Shown: positions 26,622 through 34,940 of the stretch, piece by piece
How positions within the stretch are numbered: the stretch's first letter is position 1
How the letters are laid out: the number at the start of each line of letters is the position of its first letter
Assembly: GCA_011176685.1 (NCBI GenBank)
Contig: DUED01000003.1
Span: 21,837-61,223, forward strand
DNA: 39,387 bases
Direction: 5' to 3'
From: Anaerolineae bacterium
GTDB lineage: Bacteria; Chloroflexota; Anaerolineae; Anaerolineales; Anaerolineaceae
Made by a program: the position numbers and the translations under genes
Notes under the pieces: model-generated
The model's input: only the letters and a program-made list of their open reading frames with translations
What the model was told of the DNA's origin: nothing
Database searches by the model: none

Positions 26622-27770
26622 ATGGATCTTGAAGATTTGCTTAATAAGATTGAAACGCTCGATGACGAGATTAGCAGTCTGAAGAAAACCACAGAAAGAT
26701 TGTTTCAAAAAATCTCATCTTCAGGAGAAAAAATTGATAACTATATAGATGTAGAAAAAAATTTACAAAAAGAGGTCGAGCGCTTAAACAAAATTGTGGC
26801 AGGTGTGGGTGGGTTCGACTCTGCTTTAGCTCAAATTCGAAAGGATTTCAATGAGAAGATAGAAGATGTTGTGAAGCAAAGTAAGTCGCAACAAAAGCGA
26901 AAAGACAAAATTCAGCAGGATGATCTGAAATTATTAAGGCAAGTTTTGACAAAACTCGATGAAAAAATATCTCTTGAACTCAATAAGCGCATAACTGCTT
27001 TTATGCAAGAAGATTCTCGTCTCGTTAATAAAGTGGAAGAAATTGAAAGAAACATCGATGAGAAGTTACAGGCAGATAAGGAATTGAGAAAAGAAGCAGG
27101 AATGACAGTAATGGATTGGCAGCGTTATACAAAAAGTTTGAACAATATACAAGTTGAACTTGAAGCTGTCAACAGGAGGCAGGAGGAGGTTAGTAACAAA
27201 TTAGAGGTCCTTCTTGGGGATATGCGCAAGAATGACAACCAAATCAATGAATTATACGCAACTGAATCCGATAGGAGTAAAGCGCAGATGTCTTTTATGG
27301 AGCAACAAACTGTTTTGCAATATGATCATAATAAAACTTGGCAATCTTGGCAGCAGCAGTTAGAGGATGGCATCCAGAAGGTTTCGTTGTTAATGGGTAA
27401 GCAAAAAGATCTTATTAAAGCGCAAAGGCAGTTTGAAGAAATCACCGAAAAATTTGAACGACGCACGAATGAACTGACGGAATTATATCGCCTGTTTGAA
27501 GAACGGTTCAACAAGGATTGGGCTACTTTCAATTCGGATGCTGAGAAACAGCGGGCTAATTATTCCTTGATTTTTGGAGAGAAGCAGGAAGGTCTTGGAA
27601 AACAGTTTAAAGATTTAAAGAACCGTTTGATAGACGTAGAGGATAATACCAAGGAGCTGCAGGAAATAATCCGGCTTATGAGCAGCGAGATGCGAAAAGG
27701 CATGCAAAACTTGATGAAAATGGTTGATAAATGGATGGGAGCTTTTGGGGAAGTCCGAGATATCAAGTAA
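26622..27770 (+). CDS. Long coiled-coil protein of unknown function
   Basis: 382 aa from ATG 26622, supported by AAAGGA; upstream in-frame codons would overlap the preceding gene. Almost all of it is heptad-rich helix: MDLEDLLNKIETLDDEISSLKK..., with Lys/Glu/Gln-rich blocks. Near residues 55-67 a short glycine-containing break (VAGVGGFDS) separates two coiled-coil parts. No signal peptide or membrane segment. It is AT-rich like its neighbours. An extended -10-like TGATATAAT lies at 26579-26587. It lies between the membrane module and selB; I cannot assign a role. It may be structural or bind DNA or partner proteins. Confidence 0.75.
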   Translation: MDLEDLLNKIETLDDEISSLKKTTERLFQKISSSGEKIDNYIDVEKNLQKEVERLNKIVAGVGGFDSALAQIRKDFNEKIEDVVKQSKSQQKRKDKIQQDDLKLLRQVLTKLDEKISLELNKRITAFMQEDSRLVNKVEEIERNIDEKLQADKELRKEAGMTVMDWQRYTKSLNNIQVELEAVNRRQEEVSNKLEVLLGDMRKNDNQINELYATESDRSKAQMSFMEQQTVLQYDHNKTWQSWQQQLEDGIQKVSLLMGKQKDLIKAQRQFEEITEKFERRTNELTELYRLFEERFNKDWATFNSDAEKQRANYSLIFGEKQEGLGKQFKDLKNRLIDVEDNTKELQEIIRLMSSEMRKGMQNLMKMVDKWMGAFGEVRDIK

Positions 27771-27824
27771 ACTATATCCCAGTCTTAAAGAGGTCAATAA
27801 TACGGAAATCTATTTGGAATTGCA

Positions 27825-29735
27825 ATGTATGTGATTGGAACAGCGGGGCATGTTGACCACGGGAAATCCACTTTAGTAAAAGCTCTTACTGGCATTAACC
27901 CTGATCGGCTTAAAGAAGAGCAGGAACGGGAAATGACCATTGATCTGGGTTTTGCTTGGCTGAAGTTGCCCAATGGAGAAGAAGTGGGCATAGTTGATGT
28001 GCCAGGCCACCGTGATTTTATTGAGAATATGCTGGCAGGCGTGGGGGGTATTGATGCAGTTCTCTTTGTCGTTGATGCAGGAGAGGGTGTAATGCCGCAA
28101 ACAAAAGAGCACCTAGCAATAATGGATCTGTTAAATGTAAAGAGCGGGATAGTGGCTCTGACCAAAGTGGATTTAATCAAAGAACCTGAATGGCTGGAAC
28201 TTGTAGAATCTGATATCTATAAGTTGTTAGGCGAAACAGGGTTATCACAGGCGCCGATCATAAGAGTATCTGCTGTAAATGGCGAGGGCTTAAATAGACT
28301 AAAGCATGCTCTGGAAAAATGCCTCCAATTGGTAGCTCCTCATAGAGACTTGGATCGGCCGCGTTTACCTATTGATCGTGTTTTCACAATTAAAGGATTT
28401 GGCACGGTTGTCACTGGCACTTTACTGGACGGGAAACTAAAAGTTGGTGAGGAGGTTCAGATTCTGCCATCAGGAGTGAGGGGCCGTATTCGTGGACTTC
28501 AAACACATAAGCAAAAGGAAGAAGTTGCAATACCTGGCAGCAGAACAGCCGTGAATATTTCAGGTGTGGAAGTTAATCAGCTAAAAAGGGGAGATATTTT
28601 AACCTATCCGGATTATTTTCACATAACTTCAAGATTTGATGCAAAGTTATGGGTGCTACCGGATGCTTATTCAGGTGTGAAGCACAACGATAGGTTAAAA
28701 ATTTTTATTGGCGCTGCGGAATATATTGGTCGTGTTCGCGTCATAGGTAAAGAACTAATTGTGCCAGGTGATGATTGCTTGGTACAGATTGAGTTTAGTG
28801 ATACGGCGATTGCAGTGCGAGGCGATCGTTTCATCATACGCAGGCCATCTCCTGCTGAAACTTTAGGAGGTGGTGTTGTGCTTGATTCGCATCCTGTAAA
28901 AAGGTATAAGCGATTTTCTGAAGTGATCATAAACCATCTGTGTTTGCTGGCAAGTGGATCATTGGAAGATATTCTTCTGGAAAATATAAATAGTGCTGGA
29001 ACCATAGAAATCAAGGATTGTTATGTAAAATTGGCTGTTTCACCGAAAGAATTCTTAGGCATATTAGACACTTTAATAAAGGAACAACAAGTAATTCTGC
29101 TTGAAATGGGTTTGATCACCACAAGGAGTCCAATCCTAATTACTACTCAATCCTCACTGCAGAAAAATTCAGGCAGGTTAATGAAGGAAGTAAACGCTTT
29201 TCATGAGCGTCATCCTTTACGGCAAGGAATAAGAACCACTGATTTGCGAAATCGCTTAAAGATGACACCACGCGTTTTCCGGGCTCTGATGAATCATTTA
29301 CTCTATGAGGATAGAATTAAAGAGAGCGAGGATATGGTTTATAGCTCTCAACATGATATTGTTTTTTCAACTGAACAGTTAAAAGATATCGAAGCATTGA
29401 ACACGAAATTTGATCAACAACCTTATGCACCGCCCACACAAGGAGAGTGTCGCGAGATTGTTGGGGAAGATATTTATTTAGCATTAATCGATCTTGGTAA
29501 GTTTATGCCAGTTTCCAATGAGATAATATTACGCAAGAGAGAATATGAAGAGATGGTCCAGGGTTTAATCGCACATTTAAAAAGCCAGGAGACAATCTCA
29601 TTAGCGGAGTTCCGGGATAAATATCACACTAGCCGCCGTTACGCCTTGGCTTTCCTGGAACACATGGATGAAAAAGGGATTACTGTGCGGGAAGGGGAGG
29701 TGCGAAAATTAAAAAAACCACTGTTGACACATTGA
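27825..29735 (+). CDS. selB: Selenocysteine-specific elongation factor
   Basis: 636 aa. SelB is a GTPase that brings selenocysteyl-tRNA to UGA codons marked by a SECIS hairpin. G1 is GHVDHGKS at residues 8-15; EREMTIDLGFAW is SelB-type switch I sequence (IDLGFA); DVPGHRDF is G3 and TKVD is G4. Beta-barrel domains follow (RPRLPIDRVFTIKGFGTVVTG; GDRFIIRRPSPAETLGGG) and about 230 residues of winged-helix repeats end the protein. Its presence shows selenoprotein synthesis in this organism; selA, selD and tRNA-Sec are not here. The start has a weak ribosome site. The downstream ribosomal promoter overlaps its last codons. Confidence 0.95.
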   Translation: MYVIGTAGHVDHGKSTLVKALTGINPDRLKEEQEREMTIDLGFAWLKLPNGEEVGIVDVPGHRDFIENMLAGVGGIDAVLFVVDAGEGVMPQTKEHLAIMDLLNVKSGIVALTKVDLIKEPEWLELVESDIYKLLGETGLSQAPIIRVSAVNGEGLNRLKHALEKCLQLVAPHRDLDRPRLPIDRVFTIKGFGTVVTGTLLDGKLKVGEEVQILPSGVRGRIRGLQTHKQKEEVAIPGSRTAVNISGVEVNQLKRGDILTYPDYFHITSRFDAKLWVLPDAYSGVKHNDRLKIFIGAAEYIGRVRVIGKELIVPGDDCLVQIEFSDTAIAVRGDRFIIRRPSPAETLGGGVVLDSHPVKRYKRFSEVIINHLCLLASGSLEDILLENINSAGTIEIKDCYVKLAVSPKEFLGILDTLIKEQQVILLEMGLITTRSPILITTQSSLQKNSGRLMKEVNAFHERHPLRQGIRTTDLRNRLKMTPRVFRALMNHLLYEDRIKESEDMVYSSQHDIVFSTEQLKDIEALNTKFDQQPYAPPTQGECREIVGEDIYLALIDLGKFMPVSNEIILRKREYEEMVQGLIAHLKSQETISLAEFRDKYHTSRRYALAFLEHMDEKGITVREGEVRKLKKPLLTH

Positions 29736-29752
29736 TAAACTCGCTTTATAAT
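29724..29752 (+). promoter_or_regulatory. Consensus promoter of the rplU-rpmA-rpmE operon
   Basis: TTGACA (29724-29729), 17-base spacer, TATAAT (29747-29752): a perfect housekeeping promoter. The -35 overlaps the last codons of selB. Transcription would start near 29759 with a leader of about 113 nt. Confidence 0.9.
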
Positions 29753-29761
29753 GTTTCTCGC

Positions 29762-29847
29762 TTACCCCAGCAGGTAGGTTGCTGGGGTAAAATGATGTAT
29801 CCCCAACTTTCCCGCTACCGGGCGTTGGAAAAGCGCAGGGTTAGCGG
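29762..29847 (+). promoter_or_regulatory. Structured 5' leader of rplU (possible autoregulatory RNA)
   Basis: Two hairpins are visible. TTACCCCAGCA (29762-29772) pairs perfectly with TGCTGGGGTAA (29780-29790) around a seven-base loop. CCGCTA (29812-29817) pairs with TAGCGG (29842-29847) and encloses a GC-rich, partly paired segment. Neither is followed by a T tract, so they are not terminators. Ribosomal-protein leaders often fold to mimic the rRNA site of a product. Confidence 0.6.
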
Positions 29848-29871
29848 CGAAGTGAAGATTGGAGAATAAGA

Positions 29872-30585
29872 ATGTTGTATGCTATTGTTGAAAGCGGTGG
29901 TAAACAAGTAAAAACTACAGAAGGTCAGTACGTTGATGTTGATCGGTTACCACTTGAAATCAGCAAAAAGGTCAAATTTGACAAAGTCCTCTTGCTTGTG
30001 AGTGATGAAAAAACGGAAGTGGGTACTCCTTATCTGAAAGGAGTATCAGTTGACGCGACCGTAACCTCACACTTCAAAGGGAAAAAGATCATTGTTTTTA
30101 AATACCGGCCCAAGCAGCGCTATCGTGTGAAAACTGGACACCGGCAGGTATATACAAGATTAATTATTGATACTATTGCTTTTCCTGGAAAAGCAAAAGC
30201 AGAGCTGAAGAAAGGTGAAGTCAAGAAAGCTCAAACATCAGCAAAAAAAGACACGCAAAAGAAAAAAGCTGCGGTAGTAAAAAAGACCACAGCAAAGCCA
30301 AAAGCTGCAGTGATAGCAAAGAAAAAAACTGTAATGAAAAAAGCAATTGCTGCGAGGAAGCCAGTTACGAAAAAAACTGCGGTAGCGAAGATGGGTAAAC
30401 CTGCGAAACCTTCATCGACAGGGAAGAAAGCATCTGGTGAAAAATTGAAAGCTTCAAGAACTATCGGGTCAACAAAACCTTCTACAGTGAAAAGAACTTC
30501 CAGTGCAAAAACTTCAGCTGCCAAGAAACCAACTTCTACAAAACCTCGCAAAGGCACTGGTTCAGAAAAAACAACTAACAAGTAG
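29872..30585 (+). CDS. rplU: Ribosomal protein bL21 with long basic tail
   Basis: 237 aa, against the usual 100-105. Residues 1 to about 109 are ordinary L21 (MLYAIVESGGKQVKTTEGQ, FKYRPKQRYRVKTGHRQVYTRLIID), a 50S subunit protein bound to 23S rRNA. The remaining ~128 residues are low-complexity, rich in Lys, Ala, Thr and Pro (KKAAVVKK, AKPKAAV, KKPTSTKPRK), like a histone H1 tail. It should be disordered and bind nucleic acid. The frame is unbroken, so it is not a frameshift product. ATG 29872 has GGAGAAT upstream; rpmA follows after 18 bases. Confidence 0.95.
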   Translation: MLYAIVESGGKQVKTTEGQYVDVDRLPLEISKKVKFDKVLLLVSDEKTEVGTPYLKGVSVDATVTSHFKGKKIIVFKYRPKQRYRVKTGHRQVYTRLIIDTIAFPGKAKAELKKGEVKKAQTSAKKDTQKKKAAVVKKTTAKPKAAVIAKKKTVMKKAIAARKPVTKKTAVAKMGKPAKPSSTGKKASGEKLKASRTIGSTKPSTVKRTSSAKTSAAKKPTSTKPRKGTGSEKTTNK

Positions 30586-30603
30586 TAGTAAAGGAAGTGA
30601 ATT

Positions 30604-30864
30604 ATGGCACATAAAACAGGTGGTGGTGGCTCAAACCGCAACGGTAGGGACAGCAATTCTAAACGCCTGGGCGTAAAGAAATACGCCGGTGAACAGGTGC
30701 GTTCAGGGAATATATTGGTGCGTCAGCGAGGAACAAAAATTAAACCTGGTGCGAATGTAGGCATGGGAAGAGACCATACATTATTTGCGAAAGTTGAGGG
30801 TATTGTGGTTTATTCACGTTTGCCAAGCGGTCAAAAAAAGGTGAGCGTGACGCTGGTGGTTTAG
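30604..30864 (+). CDS. rpmA: Ribosomal protein bL27
   Basis: 86 aa. Large-subunit protein whose N-terminal arm reaches the peptidyl-transferase centre. [29 protein letters not shown] is the typical start, with no N-terminal extension needing processing, and [24 protein letters not shown] is conserved. Site AAGGAAGTG precedes ATG 30604. It is the second gene of the rplU operon, the common bacterial order. Confidence 0.98.
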   Translation: MAHKTGGGGSNRNGRDSNSKRLGVKKYAGEQVRSGNILVRQRGTKIKPGANVGMGRDHTLFAKVEGIVVYSRLPSGQKKVSVTLVV

Positions 30865-30897
30865 GTTTCTTACAGTACTTTAGAATGAGGATTTATT

Positions 30898-31374
30898 ATG
30901 AAGAAAGATATTCACCCTAAATTTTATCCGGATGCAAAGGTGATTTGTGCCTGCGGCAACACCTGGACAACCGGTTCAACTCAGAAAGAGATTCGTACTG
31001 AGGTTTGCTCAAAGTGCCACCCGTTCTATACAGGTGAACAGCAGCGTTTGATTGACATTGAGGGGCAAGTTGATCGTTTCTACAAGAAGCTGCAGGCGCG
31101 TCAGGATTACGTTGATGAGAAGAAGGAGCGTAAAGCTACACGCATTTCACCGAAGAGACCTATTACTGATTTGGAGCTTGGCAAACGAGCCACAGATGCT
31201 TTGGCGGAGGCAGGTATAACCAATGTCGGTCATATACTTAAGAAACTTAAAGGCGGCGAGGTGGCCGTTCTGGAGATACCCAGTGTTGGCCGTAAGACCC
31301 TGATTGACATCAAGAAAAAACTGCGCCAGTACGGTTACAAAATACCAGCTGCGGCAGAAGAGATTTCTGTCTGA
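30898..31374 (+). CDS. rpmE: Ribosomal protein bL31 fused to an RNA polymerase alpha-CTD-like domain
   Basis: 158 aa. Residues 1 to about 75 are zinc-type bL31: [23 protein letters not shown] and [12 protein letters not shown], with C-x-C and C-x2-C. A charged linker ([14 protein letters not shown]) leads to about 65 residues resembling the C-terminal domain of RNA polymerase alpha: [23 protein letters not shown], then [21 protein letters not shown], a helix-hairpin-helix. L31 contacts both subunits; alpha-CTD binds DNA and factors. The extra domain is in one frame and precedes a good terminator. GAGGA lies upstream of the ATG. Confidence 0.9.
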   Translation: MKKDIHPKFYPDAKVICACGNTWTTGSTQKEIRTEVCSKCHPFYTGEQQRLIDIEGQVDRFYKKLQARQDYVDEKKERKATRISPKRPITDLELGKRATDALAEAGITNVGHILKKLKGGEVAVLEIPSVGRKTLIDIKKKLRQYGYKIPAAAEEISV

Positions 31375-31392
31375 TTGTTATTTTCGGAATTG

Positions 31393-31425
31393 AAAAGGCA
31401 GTTGCAACTTGCATCTGCCTTTTTT
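31393..31425 (+). terminator. Intrinsic terminator of the rplU-rpmA-rpmE operon
   Basis: AAAAGGCAG (31393-31401) pairs with CTGCCTTTT (31415-31423), giving a 9-bp stem with a 13-base loop that runs into a TTTTTT tract. It lies 19 bases after the rpmE stop. Confidence 0.9.
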
Positions 31426-31512
31426 GTATTCCAATTAATTGGAGGAAATGAAAGTACCAAATTATTACTTGGTGTAAAATTCGGGTAATTATTCCTAATA
31501 GTGAGGTGGAGG

Positions 31513-32088
31513 ATGAATCGAAAAACGGGGTCGGTTGAGGTAATCTGTGGTTCAATGTTTAGTGGAAAAACCGAGGAGATGATCCGCCGATTGCGCAGAG
31601 CAGTCATTGCTAAAAAGAATGTACAGGTTTTCAAACCAACCATTGATATGCGCTTTAATGATGAGAAGGTCACTTCACATGCCGGTATTAATTTTGAAGC
31701 CATACCAGTGAAGGATTCGCAGAACCTCCTCAAGCATATAAAAAAAGACACATCAGTAGTTGGAGTTGATGAAGCGCAGTTCTTCGACGATGGCATTGTC
31801 GATGCAATTGAAACTATGGCAAATAGTGGTATCCGCGTTATTGTAACCGGACTGGATATGGATTTCCGTGGAGAGCCATTTGGCTGTGTACCGACAATAA
31901 TCGCTAGGGCTGAAAAGGTAGATAAACTTCATGCGATTTGCATGGTTTGTGGTGAACCAGCCAGCCGCACACAGCGTTTGGTAAATGGCAAGCCAGCGCT
32001 TTTTGACGACCCGGTAGTGATCGTAGGTGCAGCTGAGATGTATGAAGCGCGCTGCCGCCAGCACCATGAAGTTCCCAGAAATGGATAG
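31513..32088 (+). CDS. tdk: Thymidine kinase
   Basis: 191 aa from ATG 31513; GTG 31501 in the same frame is an alternative, and the site AGGTGG favours 31513. Type II thymidine kinase that salvages thymidine with ATP. P-loop [16 protein letters not shown], and [13 protein letters not shown] are all present. Zinc ligands appear as CMVC and a later Cys/His (ARCRQHH). The next gene starts one base after the stop, so tdk and hpt are co-translated in a nucleoside salvage operon. Confidence 0.96.
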   Translation: MNRKTGSVEVICGSMFSGKTEEMIRRLRRAVIAKKNVQVFKPTIDMRFNDEKVTSHAGINFEAIPVKDSQNLLKHIKKDTSVVGVDEAQFFDDGIVDAIETMANSGIRVIVTGLDMDFRGEPFGCVPTIIARAEKVDKLHAICMVCGEPASRTQRLVNGKPALFDDPVVIVGAAEMYEARCRQHHEVPRNG

Positions 32089-32089
32089 T

Positions 32090-32647
32090 ATGCAAGATTA
32101 CAGGAAATACCTCAAAGAGGTTTTGATCAGCGCGGAAGAACTGCAGAAACGCATTGCGGAGTTGGGTGTGGAAATCAGCCGTGATTATGCTGATGCCCAG
32201 AGGCTTTTATTGATCTGTATTTTACGCGGCGGTGTTCTTTTTCTTACTGACCTTATGCGCCATATCACTGTTCCTCATGCTGTTGACTTTATGGCGATCT
32301 CCTCTTATGGAGTAGGAAATCGGCAATCAGACGGCCATGTACGCATCACTTTGGACCTCACTGCGGATATCCGCAGTCGTGATGTGCTCATTGTTGAAGA
32401 CATCATTGATAGTGGAAACACCATTGCCTCTGTTCTGGAACTGCTTTCCACTCGTAAACCAGCCAGTTTGCAGGTTTGCACCTTGCTGGATAAAGCGGAA
32501 AGGCGGGAAGTAGAGGTACCAATACGCTACAGTGGTTTTATTATCCCAAATAAATTTGTGTTTGGCTATGGTTTGGACTTGGATGAATATTTTCGCAATC
32601 TGCCCTTTATTGGAGTTGTAGATCTGGATAAATACCAAGTCAAATAG
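32090..32647 (+). CDS. hpt: Hypoxanthine phosphoribosyltransferase
   Basis: 185 aa from ATG 32090; in-frame ATGs upstream (32081, 32027) overlap tdk. Type I phosphoribosyltransferase converting hypoxanthine or guanine and PRPP to IMP or GMP. The PRPP loop is VLIVEDIIDSGNT; ILRGGVLFLTDL, AISSYGVGNR and the closing VFGYGLDLDEYFRNLPFIGV are typical of Hpt. It salvages the same bases that the purine operon upstream would break down, although the two loci are 9 kb apart and not obviously co-regulated. Confidence 0.96.
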   Translation: MQDYRKYLKEVLISAEELQKRIAELGVEISRDYADAQRLLLICILRGGVLFLTDLMRHITVPHAVDFMAISSYGVGNRQSDGHVRITLDLTADIRSRDVLIVEDIIDSGNTIASVLELLSTRKPASLQVCTLLDKAERREVEVPIRYSGFIIPNKFVFGYGLDLDEYFRNLPFIGVVDLDKYQVK

Positions 32648-32655
32648 ACCCTTTT

Positions 32656-34149
32656 ATGCAAATATCTGTTTACTTTCCGCATGAGCTCCAAAGGGCTCTT
32701 AAGAATATTTCACCGTTAGTTGAAAAGATTTACCTGGTAGGTGGAGCGATTAGGGACGCTCTTTTGTATAAAGCCAGCCACGACTTCGATTTTATCGTCA
32801 AAGGAGATACCATCAAGATGGCGCGTAATACCGCAAATATCTTGAAGGGTGCCTTTTTCGTACTTGATGATGAAAGAGAGTATGGCAGAGTGCTTTTCAC
32901 CAATGAAGAAGGCGTTTTATATATCCTGGACTTTACTCCACTTAGTAGAGGGAATATCCTGGATGATCTACAGGCACGTGATTTCACCATCAATGCTATG
33001 GCGGTTGATCTTGCGAAACCGGGAGAACTTATCGACCCTTTTGGAGCTGAAAAGGATCTGAGAGAAAAGAACCTGCAAACCTGTACTGCTGAATCCTTTG
33101 CAGTTGATCCCGTTCGCGTGTTGCGTGCGATCCGCTTTTCCATTAATCTTGGTCTGGAGATCCATAAGGATACACAAAAGGCATTGGCAAAGAATGTTGC
33201 CTCTCTTCCGGATGTTTCCAGTGAACGCAAGAGGGATGAGATATTCCGAATTCTGGAAGGAAACAGTGTCACCGGCGCTGTCCAAATGATGGATGCTTTT
33301 GGCATGCTCCCGTTTATCATACCGGAGCTGGTAGAGCTGGTTAATTTTCATCAACCCCCACCGCATGTGATGAATGGCTGGGAACATACAATAAAGGTTC
33401 TCGAATATTGTGAAGATATGTGCTCTTATTTTGAAAAAGGAGCAGTGGATTTAAACTGTCCGCCTGCACTGCAAACAGCTTTTAAGTGTTTAAAGACATT
33501 TCAATTACAGATACAGGAATTATTTAAGCAGGGATTTGTGTCACAGCGATCAATACGCGGATTATTTTTGATGGCTGCGCTTTACCATGATGTCGGTAAA
33601 CTACACGCACAAAAAAAAATGATCGATGGCAGAATCTACTTTGTCGATCATGGCCGTATCAGTGCAGACTTGGCTGTAAAAAGAGGACAGGAACTGGCAC
33701 TGGCGAATAAAGAGCTGCGCTGGCTGAAAAGCGTGGTTGGAAATCACATGCTCGTTCGCTCAATTCCATTGGAAAGTGAAAAGGTTGAAACACGTAAAGC
33801 TGTTTTCCGGTTTTACCGCGCTGCCGGCGCTTCTGGTATTTGGGTATGCTTACTTTCCCTGGCAGATGTACTGGCAACATATGGGGAGACATTAACACAA
33901 GAGCGCTGGGGAAAGGCGCTGGATCGCTGTGATTTGCTGTTAGATGCCTGGTTCAATAAGCAGCGTGAGTGGATTTCCCCCGATTTAATCTACAATGGTA
34001 ATGATTTACAAAGCAAGTTTGGTCTTTTACCTGGCGCAACTCTGGGTGCAATCCTTGAAAAACTGCGTGAAGCACAGGCAACTGGCATAGTTGGAAACCA
34101 AAAGGAAGCAGACCGCTTGATAATGTCTGCGATTAAAGCTGATCAGTAA
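32656..34149 (+). CDS. tRNA nucleotidyltransferase / poly(A) polymerase family protein with HD domain
   Basis: 497 aa. Class II head domain with VGGAIRDALL and the metal pair in DFDFIVKG, then RDFTINAMAVDL, DPFGAEKDLREK and DPVRVLRAIRFSINLGLEIH. A C-terminal HD phosphohydrolase domain shows YHDVGKLHAQ around residue 312. The family either adds CCA to tRNA 3' ends or polyadenylates RNA; sequence alone does not settle which. Starts 8 bases after hpt with no strong ribosome site, so it may be coupled. Confidence 0.93.
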   Translation: MQISVYFPHELQRALKNISPLVEKIYLVGGAIRDALLYKASHDFDFIVKGDTIKMARNTANILKGAFFVLDDEREYGRVLFTNEEGVLYILDFTPLSRGNILDDLQARDFTINAMAVDLAKPGELIDPFGAEKDLREKNLQTCTAESFAVDPVRVLRAIRFSINLGLEIHKDTQKALAKNVASLPDVSSERKRDEIFRILEGNSVTGAVQMMDAFGMLPFIIPELVELVNFHQPPPHVMNGWEHTIKVLEYCEDMCSYFEKGAVDLNCPPALQTAFKCLKTFQLQIQELFKQGFVSQRSIRGLFLMAALYHDVGKLHAQKKMIDGRIYFVDHGRISADLAVKRGQELALANKELRWLKSVVGNHMLVRSIPLESEKVETRKAVFRFYRAAGASGIWVCLLSLADVLATYGETLTQERWGKALDRCDLLLDAWFNKQREWISPDLIYNGNDLQSKFGLLPGATLGAILEKLREAQATGIVGNQKEADRLIMSAIKADQ

Positions 34150-34162
34150 GGAAAGAAGTGAG

Positions 34163-34921
34163 ATGAGCGCTATTGAGCTGTATTACGAGAACTATGGGAC
34201 AGGCATGCCGCTCATCCTGCTGCATGGCTACCCCCTCGATCACACCATCTGGCTACCGCTAGTACCTTTTCTGGAAGATCGTGCACAATTGATCCTGCCT
34301 GACCTGCGTGGACATGGCAAATCGCCCGCACCGGATGGTGTCTATACTATGCAGGAAATGGCGGGAGATGTTGTGGCATTGATGGACAAGCTTTGCGTCG
34401 AAAAAGCTGTGCTGGGCGGGCACTCTATGGGCGGCTATGTCGCATTGGCTTTTGCACGAGCATATCCAGAACGATTTATGGGTCTTGCCCTAATTGCTTC
34501 GCATGCCTTCGCAGATTCTGAGGAGAAAAAAATGGCGCGTATGCAGGCAATCGAGGTAGTCAAAGAGCAAGGCGTGGCTACCGCTTTAGCTGGCATATCG
34601 CAGAAACTTACACAAAATGATGGGGTGCAGGAAAAGGTGCGCGCATTAATTGCCTGCGCCAGCACGCAGGGCGTGATCGGCACTTTACAAGGAATGGCAG
34701 CTCGGAGAGATTCACTGGATGTGCTTTCGTCTTTGGATGTGCCGGCTGTGATCATCACTGGTGCGCAGGATGTCCTTATACCGCTTAAGCGCGCAAAGGA
34801 AATGGAACAGAAAATGAAACGCCCCTGGCTGGCAACGGTGCAGGGAGTAGGGCATATGCTAATGATGGAACAACCTGAGCAATTGGCGAAAGTGCTTTCT
34901 CATTTATTAGTAAGTAATTAG
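34163..34921 (+). CDS. Alpha/beta hydrolase
   Basis: 252 aa, cytoplasmic. The oxyanion-hole motif LLHGYPLDH leads the fold; nucleophile Ser88 lies in GGHSMGGY; the acid is in GAQDVLIP and the base in GVGHMLM near the end. The cap is short, as in small esterases and 3-oxoadipate enol-lactonase-like proteins. The substrate cannot be deduced. It is 13 bases after the cca-type gene and 19 before the DUF362 gene. Confidence 0.93.
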   Translation: MSAIELYYENYGTGMPLILLHGYPLDHTIWLPLVPFLEDRAQLILPDLRGHGKSPAPDGVYTMQEMAGDVVALMDKLCVEKAVLGGHSMGGYVALAFARAYPERFMGLALIASHAFADSEEKKMARMQAIEVVKEQGVATALAGISQKLTQNDGVQEKVRALIACASTQGVIGTLQGMAARRDSLDVLSSLDVPAVIITGAQDVLIPLKRAKEMEQKMKRPWLATVQGVGHMLMMEQPEQLAKVLSHLLVSN

Positions 34922-34940
34922 TGGTTTAGTTTGGAGTTTT

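Noticed and set aside
27825-29735. A selenoprotein gene with in-frame TGA near selB
   Set aside because: I looked for reading frames joined across TGA around selB and the purine genes and found none that looked like a known selenoprotein.
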